Part shown: positions 37,309 to 46,756 of the stretch, piece by piece | How positions within the stretch are numbered: position 1 is the stretch's first letter | Layout: every line of letters begins with the position of its first letter | Assembly (NCBI GenBank): GCA_003116975.1 | Contig: BGKB01000134.1 | Location: forward strand, 62,001 to 126,000 | Length of the DNA: 64,000 bases | Direction: 5' to 3' | Source of the DNA: Aurantiochytrium sp. KH105 | Taxonomy: Eukaryota > Sar > Bigyra > Thraustochytrida > Thraustochytriidae | The notes under the pieces: generated by a model | Databases searched by the model: none | Told to the model about the DNA's origin: nothing | What the model saw: the letters and a program-made list of their open reading frames with translations, nothing else | Made by a program: the position numbers and the translations under genes

Positions 37309-38301
37309 ATGACGCTCGGCTGGGGAAGCACGTGCGAGCAGGTGGCCGCAGCGCTGCCCGAGGGCGCCCGCGAGATCGCCAGGACGACGGTCATTGTGAC
37401 GGGGAGCAACACCGGGATCGGGCTCGAAGCAGCCCGGCAATTTGCCCGGCTCGGCGCGCATGTAGTGATGGCCTGCAGAAACGCGGCCAAGGCCGAGAAG
37501 GCGCGCGACGAAATTTGCGCCAAGAACGAGGATACGGTGCCGCAATCGCGCGTGTCGATTATCACGGTAGACCTTGGAGACCTTGCCAGTGTGGAGAATT
37601 TTGTCAAGGAATTCTCGCAGCGTAGTAAGGACGGAAACTGGCCTCCTCTTCGTACGCTCGTACTAAATGCAGGTCTCATTCTCAGCAAGGCGGAGCGCTC
37701 GGCACAGGGTTATGAGAAGACCTTTGCAACGAATCACCTGGGCCACATGGCTCTTACGCTGGGGTTGCTTCCGATCTTGCGCGAGAATGCGCCGGGCCGC
37801 GTCGTTGTGTTGTCCTCGGACAGTCACTATGGGCCTCTTGCGGAGAAAAACGTCGAGTCTGTTGAGGCGCTACGGAACGTGTTTGTGCAACCTTCAGGCG
37901 ACCCGGGTGCGTCGATCTCGCTCAAGAAAGGGATGGAGCTCTACGGTTCGAGCAAGCTCTGCAACTTGCTTTTCGCAAAGGAACTGCACGCGCGCGAATC
38001 CGACAACGGAATCGTAGCCTGCTCGCTACACCCGGGCACACTGATTGCGACAGACATCGTTCGCAATCAGAATGGCTTGGTACAGTTCCTTACCCGTTAT
38101 GTGATTGGTTTTTTCACCAAGTCGGTGAATCAGGGAACAAGCACGACCATGTACTGCTCCCTTGCGCCGCATGACTCGCTGCAAGGACAGTACTACGATA
38201 ACTGCGCGCCAAAGCGGGAAAGCAAGCGGGCTACCTCCACAGCAGCCAAGGTACTTTGGGACTTATCGGAAGAACTTTTGGGTCAGCAGTCGCGGCTTTA
38301 A
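37309..38301 (+). CDS. Short-chain dehydrogenase/reductase, retinol dehydrogenase/WWOX-like
   Basis: 330 aa from the Met at 37309 (CAAAGATGACG); 21 Arg/Lys-rich in-frame residues upstream are probably leader. Seen: cofactor motif TGSNTGIG at about 31-38, ACRN after beta-2 (an NADP-type arginine), NAG (LVLNAGL), Ser in VVVLSSDSHY, and the catalytic Tyr212-x-x-x-Lys216 (YGSSKLCN). The order and the NHLGHM segment match the classical SDR subgroup that includes retinol dehydrogenases 11-14 and WWOX. Known: these reduce or oxidise retinoids, lipid aldehydes or steroids with NADP(H). Inference: an NADPH-dependent carbonyl/lipid aldehyde reductase; substrate cannot be read from the sequence. No WW domain is present, so not WWOX itself. 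Length is normal. Confidence 0.9.
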   Translation: MTLGWGSTCEQVAAALPEGAREIARTTVIVTGSNTGIGLEAARQFARLGAHVVMACRNAAKAEKARDEICAKNEDTVPQSRVSIITVDLGDLASVENFVKEFSQRSKDGNWPPLRTLVLNAGLILSKAERSAQGYEKTFATNHLGHMALTLGLLPILRENAPGRVVVLSSDSHYGPLAEKNVESVEALRNVFVQPSGDPGASISLKKGMELYGSSKLCNLLFAKELHARESDNGIVACSLHPGTLIATDIVRNQNGLVQFLTRYVIGFFTKSVNQGTSTTMYCSLAPHDSLQGQYYDNCAPKRESKRATSTAAKVLWDLSEELLGQQSRL

Positions 38302-38753
38302 GATTTGTAGCGAGCGAGCCTCTGTTTTTTTCGTTTGTTTTTTTCATGACAGCACAATGCACAAGTTCCAGGACATCCTTCGACCAAGCAAGCAAGCAAT
38401 CAATCAATCAAAATCAATCTTTTTCTTTGTTCGCTAGCTTGCTGCTCACTCATGAAGCAAAATCCATCAGGCAGCCAAGTAAAACTCTAAAATCGACTGG
38501 GAATTCTGACGGATACAAGATCGACATTCTACGCCACGCCAAAGACTCAGATGGAGGCCACCAACTCGCTCCGTTCGACTAGCATCGCTTCGGCCGCACA
38601 TGTACGTACCTCTGAATCTTGCAATGCGCCAGCTCACGTGCCCTCTGCATCTTCATTCCTGCCTGCTCATGCATATAGGAGCCTTCAAGAGGTAGGTTCA
38701 TGCGATGCGCAGAAACAGGCAAAGACACAGAGAGGATCGACTCAAGTCCCAGA
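38302..38753. other. Convergent 3' intergenic region (SDR and STRAP)
   Basis: 452 bases between stop codons, with a GCAA/TCAA repeat at about 38388-38412. No gene seen. Confidence 0.45.
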
Positions 38754-39806
38754 TCACTCTTCAGCGGCCTTGTTCTCGTCGGCCTCATACTTCCAGAGGC
38801 GGATGGTACCGTCCTCGGAACCACTGGCAACGACCTCGCCGTCAGGGCGGTAGCGCAAGCAAAAGACTGGCCCGTGGTGACCCTTAAAGGCCGTAAGCTC
38901 CTTGCCGGTCTCAACATCATAGAAGTGAACCCAAAGGTCGGAGCCGCCCGCAACAAAATGCTTGCCTGTAATCGGGTGCAGCGATGCGCCCTCGACATCA
39001 ATGGTGAGGTCAACGGTCTTGCGGAGCTCGAGGGACTTGAGGTCGTAAAAGGAGACCTGCTTGCCAGCTGCAATGGTAATGGTACCCTGCGAGGCACAAA
39101 CCTCGAGGTCCTTGACCCGGCCGCCAGGGGCCTTCCACTCGCGCTCCGGGCCGGCTGAGGCATCCTTTTTGGTGTCCCAGACCTGAACGGCGCCGTCGTC
39201 GCAACCGAGGATAATTTTGTTTGTGACGGCACCAGAACCATTCTCAAGCAGCCAGCTTGCCTTTCGGATGGGGGCAGGGGCATTGATCTCCACCTCACAA
39301 GGCATACCCTCAGCCTTGAGGTTAAAGACGCGCAGCTTCTTTTCGCTGCCGCCCGTAAGCAGACGCTCGTCGTCGGGGGAGAACTCGACCGTTTTGACCA
39401 CGTGCTTGTGGTCAAACTGATGGATGAGGTCGCCGTTGACGGCGTCCCAAAGCCTCGCGGAGAAGTCGCCGCCGCCCGTTGCCACGCGAGTAGCGTCCGA
39501 ATTAAAGGCGGCGCTCCACACGGCGCCCTTGTGGCCCTCAAAGGTACCGATCCAGTCTCCGTTATCTGCCCAACGCAGCATCGGGCTCTTGTCGTGGCAT
39601 CCGCTCACCAAGAAGACGCCGTCCTCCGCCTTGGTGCTGAAGCGCACGTCCACCACGGGCCGCAGGTGGCCTGGGCACACGATCGGGAACTTGGTCTCCT
39701 TGATGCCCGCCTCGCCGCCCGCCTCGGGCTGGCCCGCGCCCTCCGCCTCGCGCGTATCTTCTAGGCCCTCCGCCGCCGCGCCCTCCGCTGGCGTCTTCCG
39801 AGCCAT
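38754..39806 (-). CDS. STRAP: STRAP (serine-threonine kinase receptor-associated / unrip) orthologue, WD40
   Basis: 350 aa. Seen: a Glu/Ala/Gly-rich N-terminal extension (about 1-38), then seven WD40 blades. Diagnostic stretches are GHLRPVVDVRFS, DWIGTFEGHKGAVW, HKHVVKTVEFSPDD, LLTGGSEKKLRVFNL, ASLHPITGKHFVAGG and YRPDGEVVASGSEDGTIRLW. They line up blade for blade with animal STRAP/unrip. Known: STRAP binds the SMN complex for snRNP assembly and, with UNR, regulates cap-independent translation; in animals it also modulates TGF-beta receptors. Inference: only the RNA-related roles are likely to be ancestral here. The animal C-terminal extension after the last blade is absent; the protein ends about 10 residues after RLWKYE. 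Confidence 0.93.
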   Translation of the reverse strand: MARKTPAEGAAAEGLEDTREAEGAGQPEAGGEAGIKETKFPIVCPGHLRPVVDVRFSTKAEDGVFLVSGCHDKSPMLRWADNGDWIGTFEGHKGAVWSAAFNSDATRVATGGGDFSARLWDAVNGDLIHQFDHKHVVKTVEFSPDDERLLTGGSEKKLRVFNLKAEGMPCEVEINAPAPIRKASWLLENGSGAVTNKIILGCDDGAVQVWDTKKDASAGPEREWKAPGGRVKDLEVCASQGTITIAAGKQVSFYDLKSLELRKTVDLTIDVEGASLHPITGKHFVAGGSDLWVHFYDVETGKELTAFKGHHGPVFCLRYRPDGEVVASGSEDGTIRLWKYEADENKAAEE

Positions 39807-40586
39807 CTTGCTTTCCTCCGCGCGCTGCCCCGCGTGTCCGAGCGACGCTCCCTTCCTCGACCGCCTGATCGATCCTCGATCTCAACGATGATGATTTGCA
39901 TGCATCCTCACATTGTGGTGATGATAATGATGGGATGGAGCGTAGCCTGAATAGGGAGGGGATGGGATGAGGCGACGGCTTGGATGCACTGCCTCGACCG
40001 TCTGCTCGTGCGTTGCATTGCATGCATAGCATTGCATTGCAGTGCACTGCATTGCATTGGCAAAGGGACAGAGCTCCGACTTGCTTCGCGAGCAGAGCTC
40101 AACATCGGTCATGTGACGCTGGGCATCTTCGCTCGAGCTCAGAGATGGCTAAAACCCTGTATGTGAGCCGCAAACGATGACGAAGCTGTTTCTAGCGTAT
40201 CATATACTTTTATTGAACACGAAATGCTGTCATGACTGCTGACCAATGCCTACCTTCTTCTGAAAGATTTTCGACTTTGGTGCGGCAGCACACGGCGAGA
40301 AATCGAGGACCATGGCAAAGACGATGACCAATGACGATTCATTCAACGATGACACGTGTCGAGTAAACGTGCAGAGAGAAGATGCTTCAGTTATTTTGCA
40401 TCATGGTTGCGTTGTTGAAGGCCTGGGTGTTTTCATTGTTTCCGCTTGCACCAATCGGTCGGTACCAACCGTGATCCGTGCGGCCATCGCGGAAGTCCTA
40501 TGGTACCCATTTCTAGGACAGCGCCATTGTATGAACCAAAGGCGCCAGCACCAATCCATTGGATCAACGATCAGGGGTCCACGACG
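39807..40586. other. Divergent intergenic region between STRAP (-) and PUS10 (+)
   Basis: 780 bases. Contains a TGCAT/GCATT-rich patch at about 40011-40060. A 92-codon plus-strand ORF (40312-40590) overlaps the PUS10 start in another frame and has no features. Nothing else seen. Confidence 0.45.
40011..40060 (+). repeat. GCATT/TGCA-rich tandem patch with dyad symmetry
   Basis: Repeated TTGCATTGCATGCA-type units including GCAGTGCACTGC, an inverted pair. About 210 bases upstream of the STRAP start on its strand. Confidence 0.75.
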
Positions 40587-41930
40587 ATGACGGCGACGTG
40601 CAGCGTGGCATGCGGCGACTCGGCCAGCGCGACGTCGGCGTCGGGTGTGTGCGGAACATGTCTGGGTCTGCGCTCGCCAGGCACCGCGGAAAAAGCAGCG
40701 GACCTCGTGGCTCAGGCTTTGCGCGCGCACCGGGACGCGACGACGAAACAGCGCGGCGCCGACCAAGAGCAAGAGCAAGTAGAGCAGCATCGATACGCCT
40801 TGGAAATAAGCGTGCCGGCTTCGCAAATGCTGTGGAGCGATCTCTCCGACACGGAGAGCTTTGCCGACTCCCACCTCGCCAAAATTGACGTGGCTGCTGC
40901 CTTCAAAAGTGCCGTCCGTGAGAAATTACGCGAAAAGCTGCGCGAAAATGATGGCATCGTGCTAGACTCCGAGGCACAAGTGACTGCACGGCTCTCTGTT
41001 CGCCACGACGCGAGTGATGAAGCCGCGCGCGCACTTCTCATTGCCGAGAAGTTGGGTCCGAGCCGCAAACGGAAGCGCGGCGAGGCAGACCTGCTTTCGC
41101 GCGCCAGGCTGACCGAGCTTGTTGGGCGTCTGAAGCGACAGTCCGGGTCTACCGGTCCTGACAACTTCGTTCCGAGCCATTTCGAGGATGCCTGTGCAAT
41201 GGATGTCTCGCTTACAAGGGCGCCTATCTTTGTGCAAGGCCGGTACCGCAAGCTTGCGCGCGGGGTAAGCCAGACGCCGTGGCTTCTCAAGAACAACCCC
41301 GCTCCCTCGGTGGAGTCTCTCATTGCTCCAGCGCTAAAGGAGCGATCGGGTGCGGCTTCGTTCAAATTTCATTCTGCTGGTCGCGAAGATATTGATGTGC
41401 GGATGCTCGGTGGCGGAAGGCCGTTTGTAGTCGAGCTAGAAAACGCCTCTCGCATCCCCACACAGCAGGAACTCGTGGATATTCAAGAGGAACACATCAA
41501 TAAGGACCCCGAAGGTCGCGTCGAGGTCCTCGACCTCGTTGTGGCCGATCGCACGTGCATGGACCGCCTGCGGGAAGGCGCTCTCAGCAAGAAGAAACAG
41601 TATACCTGTCTCGTGTGGACGGCATCGCCGATGCGGCCGAAAGATCTTCACAAGTTAGATGCCGTCAAAGATCTCGTCGTATCGCAGCGTACTCCTATCC
41701 GTGTTCTCCATCGCCGGTCTGCTTTGGATCGCGCCAAGGTTATCCATTCGTGCGCGTGCGAATACATCAACGCGCATTTCTTCATTCTCAGACTTGTTGC
41801 TTCTGCGGGTACCTATATCAAGGAGTTTGTGCATGGTGACTTTGGGCGTACGTGTCCAAGTGTTGGGTCGCTGCTCTCGTGCGAGGCTGACATTCTGCAG
41901 CTCGATGTTGAAGAGCTCATCTATACCTGA
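40587..41930 (+). CDS. PUS10: tRNA pseudouridine synthase Pus10
   Basis: About 447 aa from the Met at 40587; the frame is open from 40446. Seen: an N-terminal zinc-type CxxC (VCGTCLGL), a middle region with GRYRKLARGVSQTPWLL, catalytic motif GREDIDVRMLGGGRPF (about 265-280, catalytic Asp within ED-x-D), LVIPTQ-like and RTPIRVLHRR motifs, and a C-terminal GTYIKEFVHGDFGRTCPS. These match archaeal and human PUS10 in order. Known: PUS10 makes pseudouridine 54 (and 55) in the T-loop of tRNA and, in human cells, also aids miRNA processing. Odd: human PUS10 has an extra N-terminal CPRC pair that I do not see here, so either the zinc-binding site is reduced or the N-terminus is incomplete. Confidence 0.94.
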   Translation: MTATCSVACGDSASATSASGVCGTCLGLRSPGTAEKAADLVAQALRAHRDATTKQRGADQEQEQVEQHRYALEISVPASQMLWSDLSDTESFADSHLAKIDVAAAFKSAVREKLREKLRENDGIVLDSEAQVTARLSVRHDASDEAARALLIAEKLGPSRKRKRGEADLLSRARLTELVGRLKRQSGSTGPDNFVPSHFEDACAMDVSLTRAPIFVQGRYRKLARGVSQTPWLLKNNPAPSVESLIAPALKERSGAASFKFHSAGREDIDVRMLGGGRPFVVELENASRIPTQQELVDIQEEHINKDPEGRVEVLDLVVADRTCMDRLREGALSKKKQYTCLVWTASPMRPKDLHKLDAVKDLVVSQRTPIRVLHRRSALDRAKVIHSCACEYINAHFFILRLVASAGTYIKEFVHGDFGRTCPSVGSLLSCEADILQLDVEELIYT

Positions 41931-42093
41931 AATTTCGCATGTAAAGAATGTTCATTACTATGTCTGCATTTTGTAGTCTTTTCATCACCGATGCATTTTT
42001 CCATGTATGAAATTGAGAATGATTTGGCAAAGACAAGCATATCGTTATTCCACAGGCCTAGATCAGCAGACCCCTAGGCCTCGAGTTAAAAGT

Positions 42094-42130
42094 CATTCAT
42101 TCATTCATTCTTTCATCTATTCATTCAATC
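42094..42130 (+). repeat. ATTC tetranucleotide repeat
   Basis: Imperfect TCATTCATTC run in the 255-base gap between the convergent PUS10 and SANT-PHD genes. Confidence 0.8.
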
Positions 42131-42185
42131 ACTGTCAGAATAGCCGAGACAAATCATTTTAGTATACCTAAATCGTATTTTTTTC

Positions 42186-42351
42186 TTAATCGTGAGAGAG
42201 TTTGGGAGTCTTGGGTGCGCGCCCTGAATTTTCTTCCTTTGCTTGCACATCCGTCGCTGCTGATGATTTCGAACCCTCCGACACTGGTGTTTTTCGCTTT
42301 TCTGCACTGCGCGCAACGCTAGCTGGGGATGCATTCGTTGACACTGGCGCA

Positions 42352-42385
<34 letters not shown>

Positions 42386-44315
42386 TGGAAGAAGATGCTT
42401 GGGCACTCGAGGACTTTCCACTTTTAGAGCGCGGTACAAGGGTATTGACCGGCGACGACTTGGTGGCCCCACTCTGCGCAGATTTGCTACGAGGCACGAG
42501 TGTGTTGACAGGCCCCGAGCTCGCAACAGTTTTGGACTTGCTGCGCGCTTGCAAGGTATTTACAGGCGCGTTCGAAGCGAGACGCGGTTTGGATATCGTC
42601 GTCTTCGTCGCTGCGGATTTTGATGCTACTGCCGCTGCCGTTTTCTTTGTGCTAGCCTCTGCCCCTGCAGAGGTCTTGTGGCGCGGCGAAGAGGACATGC
42701 GCGGGCGTTTGGCCTTGCGACGAGCGTCGGAATTATGTCCAGAACCTTCGCCTTCATCGGCATCCTCTTCCTCCTCGTCACCCGCGTCAATAATTCCAGT
42801 TCCACCCCCCGATCGCCGCGCCCCACTTCCCGAGGCTTCGCGCTTGTTGGATCCACGACTCCCGCTGCTGGCGGTAACTCCGGCTCGGGACCCTTCGTTA
42901 TCGGTATCACTATCAAGATCGCTCTCGGCAACTTCGGGAATTGGAGGGTCATCATCTTCTTCCTCGTCATCCTCACGCACCATGCCATCGTCGTCCTCGT
43001 CGTCGTCCTCGTCGTCATCTTCCTCGTCGTCTTCGTCGTCGTCATCTTCCTCGTCGTCATCTTCTTCGTCTTCTTCGTCGACATCGTCGTCTTCGTCTTC
43101 TTCTTCATCGTCTTCTTCTTCATCGTCCTCGTCGTCGTCATCATCGTCCTCCTCGTCATCGTCCTCGGGCCCACCACCGGGCTTGCCGTCTTGCCGCTTA
43201 TCGCTGCGGCCCTTAAGTTCGGTCTCATATCGATCGACAAACTGCTGCAAAAGCTTACTTTCGGCCTTGGGAATATTCTCGCTGACAAAGCCCGAGAGGC
43301 CCTCGATTTCCCGCGTGATCTTTTCAAAGTCGGCATCGGGAGCTTGTACCATTCGTTTGAGGGTTTGTGTGACAATGCCTTCGATTTCCTCGCCATCCTG
43401 GGACTCGAGAAACTCAGCGTTGCGCTCCTCTGAAGAAGCTTTGGCCGTGCCGACGTCCATAAATACCTTAATGTAGTCCCGCCAGCTTCGGTCATCGAGT
43501 TCCGAGTCGTCGACGATATCTTTGGCGTTCGCAAGGCATTCAGGGCAAAACCACTCGTCCTCCTCGGGAGGTTCCTCGATACCCAGACACGGCAGGTGAT
43601 AAGATCGCGGACAGCCATCGCACAATAGCAAGTCGCCCCCTTGTTCACAGAGTGAACAAAAATCCTCATTCTCGCTCTTGATGCCAACTGAGGCCACGCG
43701 AGGCCTGCCGCGGGCACCTTTTTCAATCTTGAGCAGGACGCCCTCCTCGCCGTCAATGTTACGGGCGACCAGAATTTCGTCGTCGCCATGAAAAGCTTCC
43801 TTGAGCACGGCAAAGCGCACGGGGAGGGCTTCTAGGGGACACTCGAGGCCCGCAAATACGGGATCCGACTCAATGACGGCCCCCCAATCGCCGAGCCCGT
43901 AACGCTCTACGCCGCGGACCAGGGCATTGTCTTGTGCTCGCGTAAACCACAGTGACCTCTGCATGCGCTCCTTTTCGGCATTTCCCGCTGCAATTGACTC
44001 TGCGGCGAGGCGCTTGGCGCGCTCGTTCTCCTCGGAGGACTTTGTCTTTTGCCGAAAGTGTTTCTTGTTGAATGGAGGACAGGTTTCGAACTCGAAGCCC
44101 ACGAGGTGGCCCAGTTTGCTCTTGAGTCTGCGCGCAGCGTCCTCCGATTTGCCCTTACGCGTCAGCGAGCGCGGCGTGGACCCTGCCGCCGCAGCAGCAT
44201 CCTCGGTCGCTGGTGCCAGAGCGCGCCGTATCACCGCGGGGAGCGCTCCTGCCGGCGGCAGAAAGTCCAGCAGGCCCGCCTTGACCTCCCCGCCACTCCC
44301 CGTAGCGCCGCCCAT
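42186..44315 (-). CDS. Myb/SANT-PHD finger chromatin protein with acidic tract
   Basis: About 709 aa from the Met at 44315 (MGGATGSGGEVKAGLLDFLP); the frame is open 18 codons further. Seen: a Myb/SANT-like helix set about 120-175 (LWFTRAQDNALVRGVERYGLGDWGAV); a complete C4HC3 PHD finger about 218-262 with Cys220, 223, 232, 235, His240, Cys243, 257, 260 (CSLCEQGGDLLLCDGCP); a ~75-residue Asp/Glu tract; then a Ser/Lys-rich tail with three PVNTL-x-x-RSKS repeats. Known: PHD fingers of this EQGGDLLLCD type (as in BAZ/AIRE/CHD) read unmodified or methylated H3K4. Inference: a histone-tail reader in a remodelling or transcription complex. The acidic tract may bind histones. Substrate state of the PHD cannot be read with certainty. 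Confidence 0.85.
42420..42570 (-). repeat. Three PVNTL-x-x-RSKS peptide repeats in SANT-PHD tail
   Basis: Coding copies encode APVNTLQARSKS, GPVNTLVPRSKS and SPVNTLVPRSKS, spaced by Ser/Lys/Ala-rich linkers. Confidence 0.85.
42950..43175 (-). repeat. GAC/GAT/GAA-rich microsatellite encoding an acidic tract
   Basis: Encodes about 75 residues that are nearly all Asp or Glu in the SANT-PHD protein. In other frames it yields poly-Ser or poly-Val/Ile/Phe shadows. Confidence 0.9.
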
Positions 44316-44803
44316 GCTCGCTCGCTGGCTCGCTGGCTCGCTCGCTTCAGCGCGCGCAGCGCAGCGCACGCACGTGGCGTGCGTGCGTGCTTAGGTGCCT
44401 TCTGCTGGGAAATCAACTTTGCTTTTTCTATTTTTGTTGTTGTTATTTTGACGCGACCTCGCGCGCACCACCTCTTTTTGGGTGGGGTGTCATGACTTTC
44501 TACTTCATCCAAAAACGAATGCTCTTTCATGTCGCGATAGGTCCTAGGTTAAGAAGAAAATCGTCAAGCGACGCCGTTACACAGAGACACCACGGAGAAT
44601 GCTCTTCTCATTGTGCTTGTTTTCTACAAATACGGCAAGCTGGCTGGCTGAGACGGACGGTGCACGATGAACACAAAAATCTCGCAGCTAGACTCTCCCT
44701 TTCTGCATCGTCAAGCAGTTCACCATCGATTTTAGCCAACTAGGCGAAACATCAAACGCACTCCCATCATTGCAAAATATTGATCGCTTACATCTACGCA
44801 CAT
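44316..44803. other. Intergenic: SANT-PHD promoter and CFAP96-like 3' flank
   Basis: Here the SANT-PHD gene starts at 44315 and the CFAP96-like stop is at 44804, both on the minus strand. 488 bases with CGCTCG/GCTGG and GCGTGC units near the start codon. No gene seen. Confidence 0.45.
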
Positions 44804-45868
44804 TTATCGGGGCTTGGAGGAGAGGCTGTGCTTTAGCGCAGTCGGGTTGAGCATGACACTTCGCACAGGCCGAGTTTGCGAGGCGCTAGAAGGGCGCCAA
44901 GACTCACGCTTGCCCGACGCTTCATTGTTGTCGCGACGACGCTTCGGATCACTTGGATTTGACTCGGGCATATAAGGAAAGGGGGCGCCCGGTGCGTGAA
45001 CATTACCTGAAGGACGAAAGGGTTGCGCGCTAGCAGGTCTGCTACGTGCAGGACGCTCCCGGCGCCTTCCGTCGTCAATGGGTGCATGAATAAAGGTGTC
45101 CTCATCTCTTCCAAAAATGCCAGAAGTGGCAGGGCCAGCGGAACAAAAGGGTCGACGGTCAGGGCCCGTCGTGCCTCGCTTTGCCGTGCGCAAAGGCGCT
45201 GCAGAGGCCGGTCGCGAGCGCTCCTCCCGTGGGTCGCTCGTCAAATAGATTTCGGACAGCAGCACCCCTGGAGTGCCGTAGGACCCTTTTTTCATGGGCC
45301 GAGTCAAGAAGTTAGGTTTTGTCTCGCTCGTCTTGGCACGGATTGCCTTGATACGGCGGCGGTCCGCAGCGAGAAGATCCTCGCGTGTCTTGCGAATGAG
45401 AGCGCGGATTTCGTCTCTGGACATGCTGCTGTCCGACGCAGAAAAGGCGCCAACATAAGCTCCAAATCCAACCGAGCCTCCACCACCCGCGCGAAAAGGG
45501 GTTGAGCTGACTGGCTTGGCGCGATTTTTGGTTGCAGCGTCAGAGCCGGACACTTTCGCAGCAGCATTGTTCGCAGTTGCAGCCGCCGCCGATGCAGAGG
45601 GGGCACTTACGGATGCTGCATGAGCCGAGTTATCCATGGGCGGCGGAGCTTTTCCAGCCTTAAAGTTAGGCTTGTTCTTGGCAAAGCTTCGCGATACCTG
45701 GACCGGGTCGCGGTACGGGTCGCCGACACAGACAGGGGTAATCTCGTGGAACATGCCATTTTTGCCCTTCATCTGCTCTGACGTTGCTCGCGCCTCATCG
45801 ACGATCTCCCTGCGTCTCTTTTCCCGCCAGACGCGATCCTTCGCGCGCGACCCGCGAAGGTGCGCCAT
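44804..45868 (-). CDS. CFAP96: CFAP96 (C4orf47)-like ciliary protein
   Basis: 354 aa. Seen: a basic helical N-terminus; ITPVCVGDPYRDP followed by KNKPNFKAGK; a glycine patch FRAGGGGSVGFGAYVG; FLTRPMKKGSYGTPGVLLSE in the middle; two SRPASA-P-type repeats; and a C-terminal TRPVRSVMLNPTALKHSL. From memory, human C4orf47/CFAP96 has ITVGDKY, KNKQMLPG, CGLGSYYGTI, NPGKKGTGYG and SRPVESIMTLNVRRAL in the same order. Known: CFAP96 is a cilium- and flagellum-associated protein linked to microtubules and centrosomes. Inference: a component of the flagellar microtubules of a zoospore. The Ala-rich insertion (about 80-110) is extra. No membrane segment. Confidence rests on ordered short motifs rather than a computed alignment. 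Confidence 0.68.
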   Translation of the reverse strand: MAHLRGSRAKDRVWREKRRREIVDEARATSEQMKGKNGMFHEITPVCVGDPYRDPVQVSRSFAKNKPNFKAGKAPPPMDNSAHAASVSAPSASAAAATANNAAAKVSGSDAATKNRAKPVSSTPFRAGGGGSVGFGAYVGAFSASDSSMSRDEIRALIRKTREDLLAADRRRIKAIRAKTSETKPNFLTRPMKKGSYGTPGVLLSEIYLTSDPREERSRPASAAPLRTAKRGTTGPDRRPFCSAGPATSGIFGRDEDTFIHAPIDDGRRRERPARSRPASAQPFRPSGNVHAPGAPFPYMPESNPSDPKRRRDNNEASGKRESWRPSSASQTRPVRSVMLNPTALKHSLSSKPR

Positions 45869-46756
45869 TGCGTCGAGACCGCCCGAGCGCCGCTTCGACG
45901 AAACCAGCGCCGGTCTGCTCGTTGACGCTGGAGACAGCCTTGCCTGTTTGCCAAGCTGCGCTTGTGACCGCTTTGCTGCAACGCCAGTGAGCAGTATGAA
46001 TACCCGCGCACCGGCCTCTCGCTTCAGTTCGATCCGTCAACGCCATCCCTGTCTCCTGGCTGTCCTCGGTGTGGTTCCTCTGATAGATAGATGGCCTTCG
46101 AGTCATCTGCGCAAACTCATCTCAACGGATCTCGTTTTGCTCTGTTCACTCTGCATTAGGCCTATTTGGCCAAATCTACAGTATCATTTGGCCTTCAGAT
46201 AGTATGGAGAAGAAAGAAGCTAGGCTGGTCGCAGTAGCAGTGTATGCACGATGTCGCAAGTCGCAGCTGCTTCTTTCTCTCCTTCTTTCGTTTTGTGTCA
46301 GAGGTGATAACTGCGGGCTGCCTCGGAGCTAGCTTTTCGTCTTGGGCATGGAAACAAGAGTGCGTGCAGGGGAAAGCGAACATGCTAGCTATTGGATGAT
46401 GAAGGTGAAGGGGGAGGAAAGAATAGAAAAGAAAATGAGAAACCTCATCCGTTCTCTTGCAGACGACGCGATGCACGATGCGACGGCATTGACTGTGAGC
46501 GAATGAAAGAATGAAAGTCAAACAGCAAAGCAAACGAACGATGATGGTGGGGAAGGGAGACCCTAAAATTGGAAATGTGTTTTTCCATGATTGACTATGT
46601 ATGGGAGCGATTGTTTGACGAACGAACGAACGCCGGCCGCGAATAAATGGCAACAGCATACAAGACAGGGGAAGCAAAGGTGTCCTCATCGAAAGAATCA
46701 AATTAGCTTTGTGAGCAACAACAGAAGCGCCTGAAGGCCACGTACAAACAGCGGGG
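45869..46756. other. Intergenic: CFAP96-like promoter and Cys-rich gene 3' flank
   Basis: 888 bases between minus-strand genes. A 239-codon minus-strand ORF (46195-46914) overlaps the end of the Cys-rich gene in another frame and is Ser/His/Lys-rich without a domain, so it is treated as a shadow. Short GAAC/CGAA units at about 46617-46632. Confidence 0.45.

Noticed and set aside
42202-43476. 424-codon plus-strand ORF with a poly-Ser run, and a 251-codon Val/Ile-rich ORF
   Set aside because: Shadows of the GAC/GAA microsatellite in the SANT-PHD gene; the apparent membrane segments are repeat artefacts.
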